A stretch of 64,000 bases of DNA from Lachnospiraceae bacterium UBA1766 (GTDB lineage: Bacteria; Bacillota; Clostridia; Lachnospirales; Lachnospiraceae). The notes under the pieces were generated by a model. That model was not told where the DNA came from and did not search any database. It saw nothing but the letters and a program-made list of their open reading frames with translations. Where the stretch lies: contig DCGY01000027.1 of NCBI GenBank assembly GCA_002314715.1, positions 27,278 through 91,277 of the forward strand, in the 5' to 3' direction. Numbering within the stretch: the first letter of the stretch is position 1; every line of letters starts with the position of its first letter. Shown piece after piece: positions 42,983 to 51,411 of the stretch. Both the position numbers and the translations under genes were made by a program.

Positions 42983-42986
42983 TCCG

Positions 42987-43913
42987 TTACAAAAACGCTA
43001 TCATCAAAATAATCGGGATGGTAATTGTGCTCAGAATTGTCGTCAGCAAAACCATGTTTGCGGAAATCTCCTGTTCACACTCATGCAGCTCTGCCAGAGA
43101 TTCTATCACCGCTGCTGCCGGAGTGGATGCCAGGGCAAATACCGTTACCTTAAAAACATCACTGAAGAAGGGCAAAAAGCAAACACAAAGGTAAGCAAAC
43201 AAGGGATAGATTACCAATTTCATTAAACAAGCCACATAAGCCAGTTTGCATGTAAGCAGTTCCCGAATCGGTACCGTGGAAAGACGCATGCCCAAAATAA
43301 TCATACAAATAGGCGTTACCATCTTTGCCAACAGACTAAGGGGGGCACCCGCAAAGTCCGGTATTTTTATCTGTAGTATAAATAGCGGTAAAGAAATCAA
43401 AATTGCTATGGTTGTGGGATTAAAAATCGCTCCACGCAGAGAAATATATTTCTTATCATTGGTAATCAGATATTTCCCCACGGTAAACACCAGCAAATTC
43501 ATACTCATAACGTGAATAGAACTGTAACAGGCCACAATCGGTTCATTGGGAAAAATGCCGGTAATCAGAGGCAAGCCAAAGAATCCCACATTTCCAAGAA
43601 CCGAAGCCATGGTCATTATTCGGTATTTTCCATCGGAATACTTTTTGTGGAAGACCAATATCAACAATGCAAAAAACAGCGACTGAATGATCAGCGTGGT
43701 CAAAAAGAAAATGCCGATTTCCAACAACGTGCTCACGGAAAAAGGAGTATTCATAAATGCATTGATAATCATAGCCGGGCCCAAAATATAAATCAACAAC
43801 CCCGACAAGGTTTTGGCATGGCTGGGTGTTCCTAACTTGGTTTTACACAAAGCAAAACCAAAGGACATATATACCAGCATAATAATGACGTTTTGAAAAA
43901 CCGATAAAGCCAT
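42987..43913 (-). CDS. AEC-family transporter (auxin efflux carrier-like)
   Basis: A protein of about 308 residues with ten hydrophobic segments in two halves. It has NVIIMLVYMSFGFALCK at the start, LIYILGPAMIINAFMNTPF, MASVLGNVGFFGLPL and TPICMIILGMRLS, the usual AEC landmarks. Bacterial members carry organic acids such as malate or malonate. The start is the ATG at 43913, 8 nt after AGAAGGA; an upstream in-frame start at 43958 has no ribosome binding site. Confidence 0.87.
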   Translation of the reverse strand: MALSVFQNVIIMLVYMSFGFALCKTKLGTPSHAKTLSGLLIYILGPAMIINAFMNTPFSVSTLLEIGIFFLTTLIIQSLFFALLILVFHKKYSDGKYRIMTMASVLGNVGFFGLPLITGIFPNEPIVACYSSIHVMSMNLLVFTVGKYLITNDKKYISLRGAIFNPTTIAILISLPLFILQIKIPDFAGAPLSLLAKMVTPICMIILGMRLSTVPIRELLTCKLAYVACLMKLVIYPLFAYLCVCFLPFFSDVFKVTVFALASTPAAAVIESLAELHECEQEISANMVLLTTILSTITIPIILMIAFL

Positions 43914-43985
43914 TTGAAAATTCCTTCTGTCTGCAAATTGATACATTTCACAATTCACACATTATAACCACTGTTTTATCATTTT

Positions 43986-45050
43986 TCAATCAATTTTTGT
44001 ACAAAGTCTCAACGCATTTAACAGTTCTACGTTTAAATCTTCCGGAAATTCCGGTTTTCTCCAACCCTTGGGGGTACGCATTCTGTCGAAAGAAAATATA
44101 CCGAATGCACCATAGTAGTCCCAATTGGTTCTGGCTATTCCCTTCTCTTCCAACAAATCCACAATGATTTGATACCAGGCCACTCTCTGCTCGTTGGACA
44201 TAAAAGGAGCAAAGCAGCCAAATTCCCCACAGTAAACGGGTGCATTTCTATCTCTGCTAAACTCCACATATTGATCAAAGAAAGCAATCACTTTTTCCAG
44301 GGTTCCGTTTTGGGGATAGTCCCGAAAGCATTGTTCCTCACGCTCCGTGGGATTTTCCGGTAACGTCGGCATCTTTTCCGGATCATACGGAAACGGAATT
44401 CCTACCACACGCTCCATATGGCACCAACCCGCTCCCTGATGAGTGAAGGTATGGGGATCATAGAAATGAAACGTATAAATAACCTTTTCGTCCCGGAAAT
44501 CCGGCAAGGTCTTCATTGCAGCAAAACTGTTCCAGTCCGCTCCACCCACAATAATATAATGCTTTGTATCAATAGAACGCACCATTTGAAAGATTCGTTC
44601 AACAATTTGATTCCATAAGGAAATTTCGATATTATGCGGTTCATTCATCAGTTCATATACCACATATTCCGAAGTTTCCTTAAAATGTTCCGCCATTTGA
44701 GACCAAATCGGACGCAGTATATCCTCCACCGTATCCGATGTACCGGAATCCACATGGGTAGAATTATGGAAGTCGAAAATTACATACATTTTCAAGTCTT
44801 CTGCCCAGGTAGCCACCCTATCCAAAATACCGAATATTTTCTCCGGAATCCGATAACCATTGGCTTCCTCGCACATCTTCTCAAAATGAATCGGCAAACG
44901 AACTACATCACAGCCCAGTTTCCCTGCATTTTCAAAATCCTTCCTGGTAAAGAAGTTCTCATCAATTTGGTCGGCACTTCTATATTCCAACCAATTGGTA
45001 AAATTGACACCTTTATGAAACGGTGCCGGAACTGCTTTCTTCTGCTCCAT
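43986..45050 (-). CDS. GH5-family glycoside hydrolase, cytoplasmic
   Basis: A 354-residue barrel enzyme with HKGVNFTNWLEY, VVRLPIHFEKM, VIFDFHNSTHVD, the acid/base Glu in VYELMNEPHN, YTFHFYDPHTFTHQG and the nucleophile Glu in PVYCGEFGCFAP. It lacks a signal peptide, so it acts on imported oligosaccharides rather than polymers. Family members cleave beta-1,4-glucans, mannans or glucosides; specificity is not clear by eye. The gene lies 33 bases after a KDG-type sugar kinase gene, in a carbohydrate-use stretch. Confidence 0.88.
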   Translation of the reverse strand: MEQKKAVPAPFHKGVNFTNWLEYRSADQIDENFFTRKDFENAGKLGCDVVRLPIHFEKMCEEANGYRIPEKIFGILDRVATWAEDLKMYVIFDFHNSTHVDSGTSDTVEDILRPIWSQMAEHFKETSEYVVYELMNEPHNIEISLWNQIVERIFQMVRSIDTKHYIIVGGADWNSFAAMKTLPDFRDEKVIYTFHFYDPHTFTHQGAGWCHMERVVGIPFPYDPEKMPTLPENPTEREEQCFRDYPQNGTLEKVIAFFDQYVEFSRDRNAPVYCGEFGCFAPFMSNEQRVAWYQIIVDLLEEKGIARTNWDYYGAFGIFSFDRMRTPKGWRKPEFPEDLNVELLNALRLCTKID

Positions 45051-45083
45051 ACTTTTCCCTTCCGAACAATTGACTATGTCTCT

Positions 45084-46112
45084 CTATCGATCCATCTCCG
45101 ATTTTCGACCTGTAGATTTATGTTCTGCGATAATACCGTTTATCTCCTTCAAATCCGTACACAACAAGTCACCGGGTATGGTATTTTTTAATGCGCTGAC
45201 AGCATTTCCGTATTCCAAGGCTCTTTGGTAATCCTGTGCCCCATCGTCCGAAAGCAGACCATATAACACACCGGAAATATAGGCATCGCCGCTTCCGATT
45301 CGATCTACGACCTCAATGTCAGCATAAGGTTGCTCTTCATAGAACGTATCATTCTTTGCACTGTAAATGATGGATCCAAAGGTGTGGCGCTTGGGACTAT
45401 GTACGATTCTCTGAGTAGAAGCCACAATGGAAATCGGATAATCTTTGGTAAAGCTCTTCATAATGGATTTGGCATCCCCCTCCTTTAAAAAGGTCAGTCT
45501 GGCCGTATCCTCAGAGCAAAAGAAAATATCCACGTATGGCAAAATTGACTCAATACATTCCTTAGCTTCCTGTCCGCTCCATAAATTGCCCCGGAAATTG
45601 ACATCAAAGGAAATGATTGTGCCCTGTTTTTTAAATCTCTTTATCATTTCTACAGCAGTTTCCCGAACCTGGGGGCATAGCGCCAGGGTAATACCACTGG
45701 TATGAAAGCACCGGGTGGCACTGTAAAGACTGTCCGGAAAGTCCTCCACGGAAATCTTTGTCATAGACGAATTCTTTCGATCATATACAATTCTGGGTTT
45801 TCTGGGATATGCTCCGTTTTCATAACAGTAAATTCCCAATCGAGCATCCTTATCATCATCATACACCAGATAATCATCACTCACGCCGCATAAACGCACG
45901 TGGTTCTTTACATAAATACCTAAATCATTTGCCGGCAACTTGGAAATAATACCACAGCGAAGTCCCAGCATAGCGGCTCCCGTAGCAGAATTCAACTCTG
46001 CTCCACCTGCCTGCTTGCTAAAGGAATTTCCTCTGGTAATTCGTTCATTATCCGGCGGTGACAAACGAAGCATTATTTCGCCCAATGACAATAAATCAAA
46101 ATCTTTTTTCAT
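45084..46112 (-). CDS. PfkB-family sugar kinase, 2-keto-3-deoxygluconate kinase-like
   Basis: A 342-residue ribokinase-fold protein. It begins LLSLGEIMLRLSPP, has the substrate-binding KQAGGAELNSATGAAMLG and the phosphate-binding/catalytic VVDRIGSGDAYISGVLYG (Asp base). The start motif and the AELN segment are typical of KDG kinases, which phosphorylate the intermediate of pectin and uronate breakdown. No KDPG aldolase is nearby, so the exact sugar is not certain. It precedes the GH5 gene. Confidence 0.83.
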   Translation of the reverse strand: MKKDFDLLSLGEIMLRLSPPDNERITRGNSFSKQAGGAELNSATGAAMLGLRCGIISKLPANDLGIYVKNHVRLCGVSDDYLVYDDDKDARLGIYCYENGAYPRKPRIVYDRKNSSMTKISVEDFPDSLYSATRCFHTSGITLALCPQVRETAVEMIKRFKKQGTIISFDVNFRGNLWSGQEAKECIESILPYVDIFFCSEDTARLTFLKEGDAKSIMKSFTKDYPISIVASTQRIVHSPKRHTFGSIIYSAKNDTFYEEQPYADIEVVDRIGSGDAYISGVLYGLLSDDGAQDYQRALEYGNAVSALKNTIPGDLLCTDLKEINGIIAEHKSTGRKSEMDR

Positions 46113-46131
46113 GACTCTTCTCTCATCCTTT

Positions 46132-46524
46132 TTAGAAACGAACTACCTTGGGCTCTCCGCCAAAGGAAGCAAAAGTAGCTTGTGCATCTTCAAAATATAG
46201 AACCTCTGTATTCTCATCTTCGGCAGAATACATTGCCTGCAGACTCGGGTAGCAATCCAGCATATATTTCTTTGCCTCATAACGATCGTCACGAACCAAT
46301 TTCCCTGCTACACGAATCCATTGTCCATCCGCAAAGGCACAGATTTCCACCTTCGGATTCTTCTGAATCTGTTTGGAAACCTCCTTCTTCTTTCCGGTCT
46401 GAATATAGAGTTTTCCTTCAAACATTGCCACAGTTCCAAAAGGTCTTACTCTGGGCTGATCCTCCTCTACGGTTGCAAGATAATAGGTACCGCATTTCTT
46501 CAAAAAATCATAAACTTCCTGCAT
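46132..46524 (-). CDS. Pyridoxamine 5'-phosphate oxidase-like flavin protein
   Basis: A 130-residue split-barrel protein: YYLATVEEDQPRVRPFGTV at the N-terminus, YIQTGKKKEVSKQIQKNP in the middle and a short C-terminal beta end. Such small proteins bind FMN or F420-like cofactors and are often annotated as NimA-like or general-stress flavin proteins; the reaction is unknown. It lies 19 bases before the sugar kinase gene start and 20 bases after the PAS-protein gene. Confidence 0.85.
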   Translation of the reverse strand: MQEVYDFLKKCGTYYLATVEEDQPRVRPFGTVAMFEGKLYIQTGKKKEVSKQIQKNPKVEICAFADGQWIRVAGKLVRDDRYEAKKYMLDCYPSLQAMYSAEDENTEVLYFEDAQATFASFGGEPKVVRF

Positions 46525-46544
46525 TGTTGTATCCTCCTTTTTGT

Positions 46545-46925
46545 TTATACCAAAGAATGAGAGAAATCATAAGGTTTTTCTGTTTCTCTGTCTCTGTATT
46601 CATGTTTTTCATAGTATCCGATTAATTTCTGATTTTCATCCCGAAGAGCTACCATATACACGTCTTTGTTTTCTTTTTCATTCCGGAACGTATAAATCAT
46701 GTTATGGTCCGGCTTCTCCTGAAACCATTGGATGACACGGCAGATAATATCCACCGATTGTGCATTATGGCAGGCCAGCAGGTTTTGTCCTACCAGGTTA
46801 CCACCTCTTTTTGCATGTCTTCGGATTGCGGCAGGATTCATATAAATGATGGTATGATTTAAATCGCAAATAACTACCGAAGCCCTGTCCATGTCCAGTA
46901 CACTCTTCATCATTTGATTCAGCAT
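46545..46925 (-). CDS. Single-domain PAS protein
   Basis: A protein of about 126 residues made of one PAS domain: MKSVLDMDRASVVICDLNHTIIYMNPAA begins it (key residues DLNHTIIYMNPAA), then GQNLLACHN, a helix with CRVIQWFQEKP, and the strands YMVALRDENQKLIGYYEKHEY. There is no attached output domain. The CHN cysteine/histidine in the loop recalls heme- or flavin-binding PAS pockets but the cofactor cannot be told. The start is the ATG at 46925, 8 nt after GGAAGGA; two more ATGs lie within five codons. Confidence 0.75.
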   Translation of the reverse strand: MLNQMMKSVLDMDRASVVICDLNHTIIYMNPAAIRRHAKRGGNLVGQNLLACHNAQSVDIICRVIQWFQEKPDHNMIYTFRNEKENKDVYMVALRDENQKLIGYYEKHEYRDRETEKPYDFSHSLV

Positions 46926-47003
46926 TTCTTTCTTCCTTCCGTTTCCTTCAAGGTACATTTTCGAATACCTTTTTATTTTACATGAAAAATCGGCTAAATA
47001 CAA

Positions 47004-47040
47004 GAATCCCGCTTCAAGATTCTGCCTTGAAGCGGGATTC
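47004..47040 (-). terminator. Terminator of citrate synthase gene
   Basis: A perfect 15-bp stem GAATCCCGCTTCAAG (47004-47018) and CTTGAAGCGGGATTC (47026-47040), 3 bases beyond the citrate synthase stop. A stronger T run lies on the plus side than on the minus side. Confidence 0.8.
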
Positions 47041-47043
47041 TTT

Positions 47044-48375
47044 TTATTCCAATTCTTTCATTACACTTAAATAAGCAGGACGAATAATCTTATTCATGCA
47101 AATTAACTCTTCAATACGATGGGCACTCCATCCTACAATTCTTGCAATTGCAAACAATGGTGTATACAGTTCTACGGGAATGCCAAGCATGTCGTATACG
47201 AAGCCACTGTAAAAATCCACGTTGGGACAAACGCCCTTATAGATGTGCCTGCTGCCGTTTATCAGGTTGATACCTTCCTCCTCTACCAAATTATAGAAGG
47301 TCATTTCCCGATCCTTGCCTTTGTTATGTGCCAGTTGATTTACATATTCCTTAAAAATCTTCTCACGGGGATCGGACAGGGAGTAAATTGCATGACCCAA
47401 CCCATAAATCAGACCCTTTTGGTCAAACACTTCTCCTGCCAACATTTTGGATAGATATGCTCTGATTTCTTCCCGATCCTGGGTATCCTTTACATTTTCC
47501 CGGATATTTGCCATCATTTCCATTACTTTGATGTTCGCTCCGCCATGCTTGGGTCCCTTCAGAGAAGACATCGCCGCCGCTATGGCAGAATAGGTATCCG
47601 TTCCTGCGGAGGTAACCACTCTGGTTGTAAAGGTGGAATTGTTTCCACCACCGTGCTCCATATGCAGAATCAAGGCAATATCCAGAATCTTTGCTTCCAA
47701 TTCCGTATACTGCTTATCCGGACGAAGCATCATAAGGATGTTCTCTGCAGTGGACAGGTTGGAATCCGGTCTATGAATATACATACTCTCATAATTTTCA
47801 AAATGATTGTACGCATGATAACCGTAAATGGCCAACATAGGGAACTGGGAAATCAAAAGTAAACACTGCCGAATGGAATTTTCCAAATCCAAAGAAGCAA
47901 CATTTTCATCATAAGAAGCCAGGGTCAATATACTTCTTGTCATACTGTTCATAATGTCCCTGGAAGGCGCTTTCATAATAACGTCACGGGTAAAATTGGT
48001 AGGAAGTGTTCTGTTTTCCGCAATGATTTGAGAAAACTCCTCAAACTCCTGTTCATTGGGTTTCTTTCCAAACAACAACAGGTAAGCAATCTTCTCAAAC
48101 CCAAACTCTTTTTCCCCGATTTCATCAATCAGAGAATTCACCTTATAACCTCTGTACCACAATTCTCCGTCAATCGGCGTTTTTACACCGTCAATATCCT
48201 TAAAGGCCAGTACCTGTGAGATATTGGTAAGGCCTGTCAGAACCCCTTTGCCGTTAACATCACGCAGTCCTCTGTTGACGGAATATTTCTTGAATAAATC
48301 CTCCGATATCGAATCATTTTCAATACAAACCGATTTCTTTCGATTTGCATAATCCTTAATATCCATTTTGTCCAT
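47044..48375 (-). CDS. gltA: Citrate synthase
   Basis: Condenses oxaloacetate and acetyl-CoA to citrate, the entry to 2-oxoglutarate and glutamate. The protein of about 443 residues has GELWYRGYKVNSL, LHMEHGGGNNSTFTTRV (catalytic His region, seen as HMEHGGGN), SSLKGPKHGGAN, GLGHAIYSLSDPR (catalytic His) and YSGFVYDMLGIP (catalytic Asp). The start is the ATG at 48375 after AAAGGAG. A 5' leader of about 200 bases holds a c-di-AMP-type riboswitch and a terminator hairpin, so expression is likely switched off when c-di-AMP is high. It is monocistronic. Confidence 0.92.
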   Translation of the reverse strand: MDKMDIKDYANRKKSVCIENDSISEDLFKKYSVNRGLRDVNGKGVLTGLTNISQVLAFKDIDGVKTPIDGELWYRGYKVNSLIDEIGEKEFGFEKIAYLLLFGKKPNEQEFEEFSQIIAENRTLPTNFTRDVIMKAPSRDIMNSMTRSILTLASYDENVASLDLENSIRQCLLLISQFPMLAIYGYHAYNHFENYESMYIHRPDSNLSTAENILMMLRPDKQYTELEAKILDIALILHMEHGGGNNSTFTTRVVTSAGTDTYSAIAAAMSSLKGPKHGGANIKVMEMMANIRENVKDTQDREEIRAYLSKMLAGEVFDQKGLIYGLGHAIYSLSDPREKIFKEYVNQLAHNKGKDREMTFYNLVEEEGINLINGSRHIYKGVCPNVDFYSGFVYDMLGIPVELYTPLFAIARIVGWSAHRIEELICMNKIIRPAYLSVMKELE

Positions 48376-48403
48376 TCTTTTCTCCTTTCCAAATACCAAA
48401 GAC

Positions 48404-48433
48404 GCAAAATGCCACCGACAAAAAATCGATGGC
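48404..48433 (-). terminator. Riboswitch expression-platform terminator before citrate synthase
   Basis: GCCATCGA (48426-48433, minus) pairs with TCGGTGGC (48411-48418; one G-U pair) and is followed by ATTTTG. It lies between the aptamer and the ribosome binding site. Confidence 0.7.
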
Positions 48434-48473
48434 ACAAAAAGAACAGCATAAATTCCCTTAAATTTACCGCAAT

Positions 48474-48580
48474 TCCTCTGCCTGACGAAATTAGCTGACG
48501 GGCTAGGCTGAGGTAGCCTTCCATTTCCGGATTCGCCCCAAAATTGGTTCTTCCGCTGCTAAATAGCACTCGACAATTTG
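48474..48580 (-). ncRNA. c-di-AMP riboswitch (ydaO-yuaA class) leader of citrate synthase
   Basis: On the minus strand the order of conserved blocks matches the ydaO aptamer: GCGGAAGAACC (48546-48556), GGGGCGAATCC (48529-48539), then CCCGTCAGCTAA (48491-48502) and a closing GGCAG that can pair with TTGTC near 48572-48576. The known Thermoanaerobacter ydaO aptamer has ACGGAGGAACC, GGGGUUAAUC and CCCGACAGCUAA in the same order. A terminator hairpin follows, as in an OFF switch. I matched it from memory; a covariance-model search was not possible. Confidence 0.78.
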
Positions 48581-48690
48581 CATCATAAAGTTGATAAACA
48601 TTATATTACCTTACTGAAAAGAAAAACTCAAATTAAAAATTTCTAAACTCTTTTCATAGCTTCTGCTTTTACGAGCAAATGGCTGACGGC

Positions 48691-50325
48691 CTATACAATC
48701 ACCGGCTGACGATAGGCGGTAATCATCCAATCCCTTTCAATCAGTTTTCGTTCCTTTCCACAATAAGGGCATTTCTTTCCCTCCAGTGCGGAAAGCGTCG
48801 CGCCACAACCGGAGCATCGCAAATAGGACGGCGCACAAATTGCCTGGGTTTTGCATTTTGCATCCTTCGCAACCTGAAATTGAATATTCTGCCTCATACG
48901 GGTAAGCTTACCCTTATGCTCTTTTGTAAATTGCATTTGGGCTTCCATATTCATTTTAAGCAACCCATTCTCTTCTACGCAGGAATATACGCGAATCCAT
49001 TCCGTTTCCGCATTGATCACATCCTTATAAATATCCCGATATTGGAGGATATTCGCTTCACCCATTCCCGTCTGGGCGAAAGCACACATCTGGGCATCAT
49101 TCTCACCGTAAAAAATACAGGAGAGCTTGTTTTACACAGAGGAATAAAAGCCCACCAGCGAAAACAAGGGATCTGTCTCCTTTATTTTCTTTTCGATTAC
49201 CTCATCCGTTCGTTTGGACTCCTTCAGTGTTGCAAGCCGATATTTGGATAGATGAATGGCGGAGGCAATCGCCTGAATGGCAGGAAATACAAAAAAGTAA
49301 AAAAAACAAAGCGACAGGGTAACCATTGCAAATACCAAAAAAGCAACCGTTAAAAGAATAGAAACAATTATCATAAAAATGCCGGAACCTTCGGCAGCTC
49401 CGCCCAGAATTGCGCCAATCGCACCAATCAGACTGAGTATTCCGATTGGTATCCCCACAAGCAATCCCACCCACAAAGAAAATCTGCTTCTGGCATCCCG
49501 ATAAATATCATATTCCAAATCATAATCATTGCGAAAATCAAAATCCGACACACGAAGTCCCAAATCTTCCACGGTAAACTTTGTTCCACAAAAATCACAA
49601 CCATCCAGAAGATTCTCTCTGGTAGCCTGATTCGCACAGTTGGGGCATATAATCTTGTCGCCATTTGTCTTCTTGGCATTCAATAAACGGTATCTTGCAA
49701 TACGGGTACACTGCTCCTGACCCAGCACTTTCTCTTCGGTTTTAAAAATCTTTTTCGCCGTTACGGATTCCGAAACCTCCGTAATCTGATATTTACCATC
49801 AAAAAACGTTTTTTCCGTCACCTTCGGATATTCGCCATAGGCCATTCTCTGGGAAGAGAATTCCATGGTAAGTCCCTTTCTGTCCAAACGTTTCTTTTGC
49901 AAACCCAAAATGTTCCAGTAAACCTGTGTGGAAGTACTTTGAAGCAACGTATTTTCCCGTATATCCTTGTCATGAAAGAAAGCATCAAAGGAATCACGAA
50001 AAGAATGCAATAACTCTTCCGTTTCTCCCCGATCCTCCAAGACCGGTTCTTTCTTCATAAATACAAGAAATTTTAGGGCGGAAAGCCATCCGGCAATCAC
50101 ACCTGTTTTTCCACCGACTTGAGATTGCACCTCAGTTCTTTTTTTTCGCCATTCTCCAATCATGGACGGAAAAAGCATTAGTCCCGGCAGTACCATGATG
50201 ATTCCGCATATAATACTAAAAATCCTGGATGCCATTTCTAAATCAGGTTCTGTAAAACCCATCTCAACCAATGCCAACCCGGCGAAAAAAGCTAAAATCA
50301 ATCCCAGTGTTGCTCCAAATCCCAT
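48691..50325 (-). pseudogene. Membrane zinc-ribbon protein gene interrupted by an in-frame TAA
   Basis: Reading from 50325, 397 codons encode two N-terminal membrane segments, a zinc ribbon CPNC...CDFC at about residue 228-250, and two to three further membrane segments, ending DPLFSLVGFYSSV. A TAA at 49132-49134 stops translation, but the same frame stays open for 14 codons and then another 132 residues with a Tim44-like segment (QYRDIYKDVINAETEW) and a second ribbon CSGC...CPYC. The residue after SSV is expected to be Gln (SSVQNKL), so a single CAA-to-TAA change explains the break. The start has AAGGAG. The gene is either a recent pseudogene, a truncated but working protein, or a sequencing error. 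Confidence 0.72.
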
Positions 50326-50409
50326 TCGAATCTCCTTCTCTCAAAAGCCTTCTCTTTCAGTATAGCAATCTTCCCACATAGGTCAATCCATTTCCTTACC
50401 GGACTGAAA

Positions 50410-50440
50410 AAAATCCCCGTCAGAGATTATCTGACGGGGA
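50410..50440 (-). terminator. Terminator of AraC-GGDEF gene
   Basis: A perfect 10-bp stem CCCCGTCAGA/TCTGACGGGG (50415-50424 and 50430-50439) with a seven-T run on the minus strand. Confidence 0.88.
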
Positions 50441-50448
50441 CCTTCCTC

Positions 50449-51270
50449 TTACTTTTTTTCATTTTCATGTATATTACGAATACCATCGATAATCGTTCCA
50501 AACATTTCTGCCGCGTTTACATGTTTGTTATAATTCTTTACAAATGCCCCAATGTGAATGCTTACCGGGAACTCTATATCCTTACATTTCACTACTTGTT
50601 CATTTTGAGCAGATACCTTCGCAACGATTTCATTTGCATGAGTCATATCCTGACTATTGGTCAAAACCACAAATTCATCGCCTCCGATACGAAGGAAAAT
50701 ATCCTCTTCACTGCAGGCTTCCTCTACACGTCTCATCAATTCTAACAATGCCGCATCTCCTGCTTCTATTCCCAAATTGTTATTAATCCACATAAGGCGA
50801 CATAAATCCGCACATACATAAGCATTGTTCTTGCGTTCCTGCAAAACTTCGTATAAATCGGTTAAATCATATTTCATTCTCTGCATAACAAAATCCTCCT
50901 TCGATGCTTCCAAATAAGAGAGGGAAAACTTAGGGGTATGTCCGGAAAATTTTCTGGTTTTACGATATTCACTGGGTTTCACATGCCAAACTTTTTGAAA
51001 GCCTCTGGTAAAGCTTTCCGCATTTGCATATCCATAATTGAGTGCAATATCCAAAATCGAAGCATTGGTCGTCAATAAATCCTTAGCTGCGCAAGAAAAT
51101 CTTCGGCGAAGAATATACTCATTGATGGATAAATGAAACACGTATTTAAAAGTTTTTTGCAATCCGGACAAGGAGGAACAGCAGTAATCTGCAATATCCT
51201 GAACAAACAATTCTCCTTTCAGATGCTCCTCAATGTAATCCAGTGCCAGCAACAAATCTTCTACCCTCAT
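50449..51270 (-). CDS. AraC-type regulator fused to a GGDEF domain
   Basis: A protein of about 273 residues with no membrane part. Residues 1 to about 110 are an AraC double HTH at the N-terminus (IADYCCSSLSGLQKTFK, RRRFSCAAKDLLTT, IALNYGYANAESFTRGFQK). From about 150 to the end is a GGDEF domain with an intact RIGGDEFVVL but a diverged metal/substrate region (ADLCRLMWINNNLG in place of DxDxFKxxND). It may bind or make c-di-GMP or only dimerise. The start is taken at the ATG at 51270 after AAAGGAGAG. AraC HTHs are usually C-terminal, so the order is unusual. Confidence 0.85.
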   Translation of the reverse strand: MRVEDLLLALDYIEEHLKGELFVQDIADYCCSSLSGLQKTFKYVFHLSINEYILRRRFSCAAKDLLTTNASILDIALNYGYANAESFTRGFQKVWHVKPSEYRKTRKFSGHTPKFSLSYLEASKEDFVMQRMKYDLTDLYEVLQERKNNAYVCADLCRLMWINNNLGIEAGDAALLELMRRVEEACSEEDIFLRIGGDEFVVLTNSQDMTHANEIVAKVSAQNEQVVKCKDIEFPVSIHIGAFVKNYNKHVNAAEMFGTIIDGIRNIHENEKK

Positions 51271-51411
51271 TTTCTCTCCTTTCCGTTTATTTTTTTCATC
51301 GATGATAAGGCTATTATAAAACATGTCGTTTTATAATTCTTGACTTTTTATGGAATTATTAAGTCCCTTACTTTGGAATATGAAACTGCCGCATATCCAA
51401 TCCCTCGGATT

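Noticed and set aside
45084..46112. Fructokinase or ribokinase for the PfkB protein
   Set aside because: The N-terminal GEIMLRLSPP and AELN segment fit the KDG-kinase branch better, though the sugar is not proven.
48237..48569. A 110-codon minus-strand open frame upstream of citrate synthase
   Set aside because: It runs through the riboswitch aptamer and terminator and overlaps the citrate synthase start in another frame.
49087..49135. Frameshift between the two zinc-ribbon protein halves
   Set aside because: The distance between the halves is a multiple of three and the frame is the same; only a stop codon separates them.
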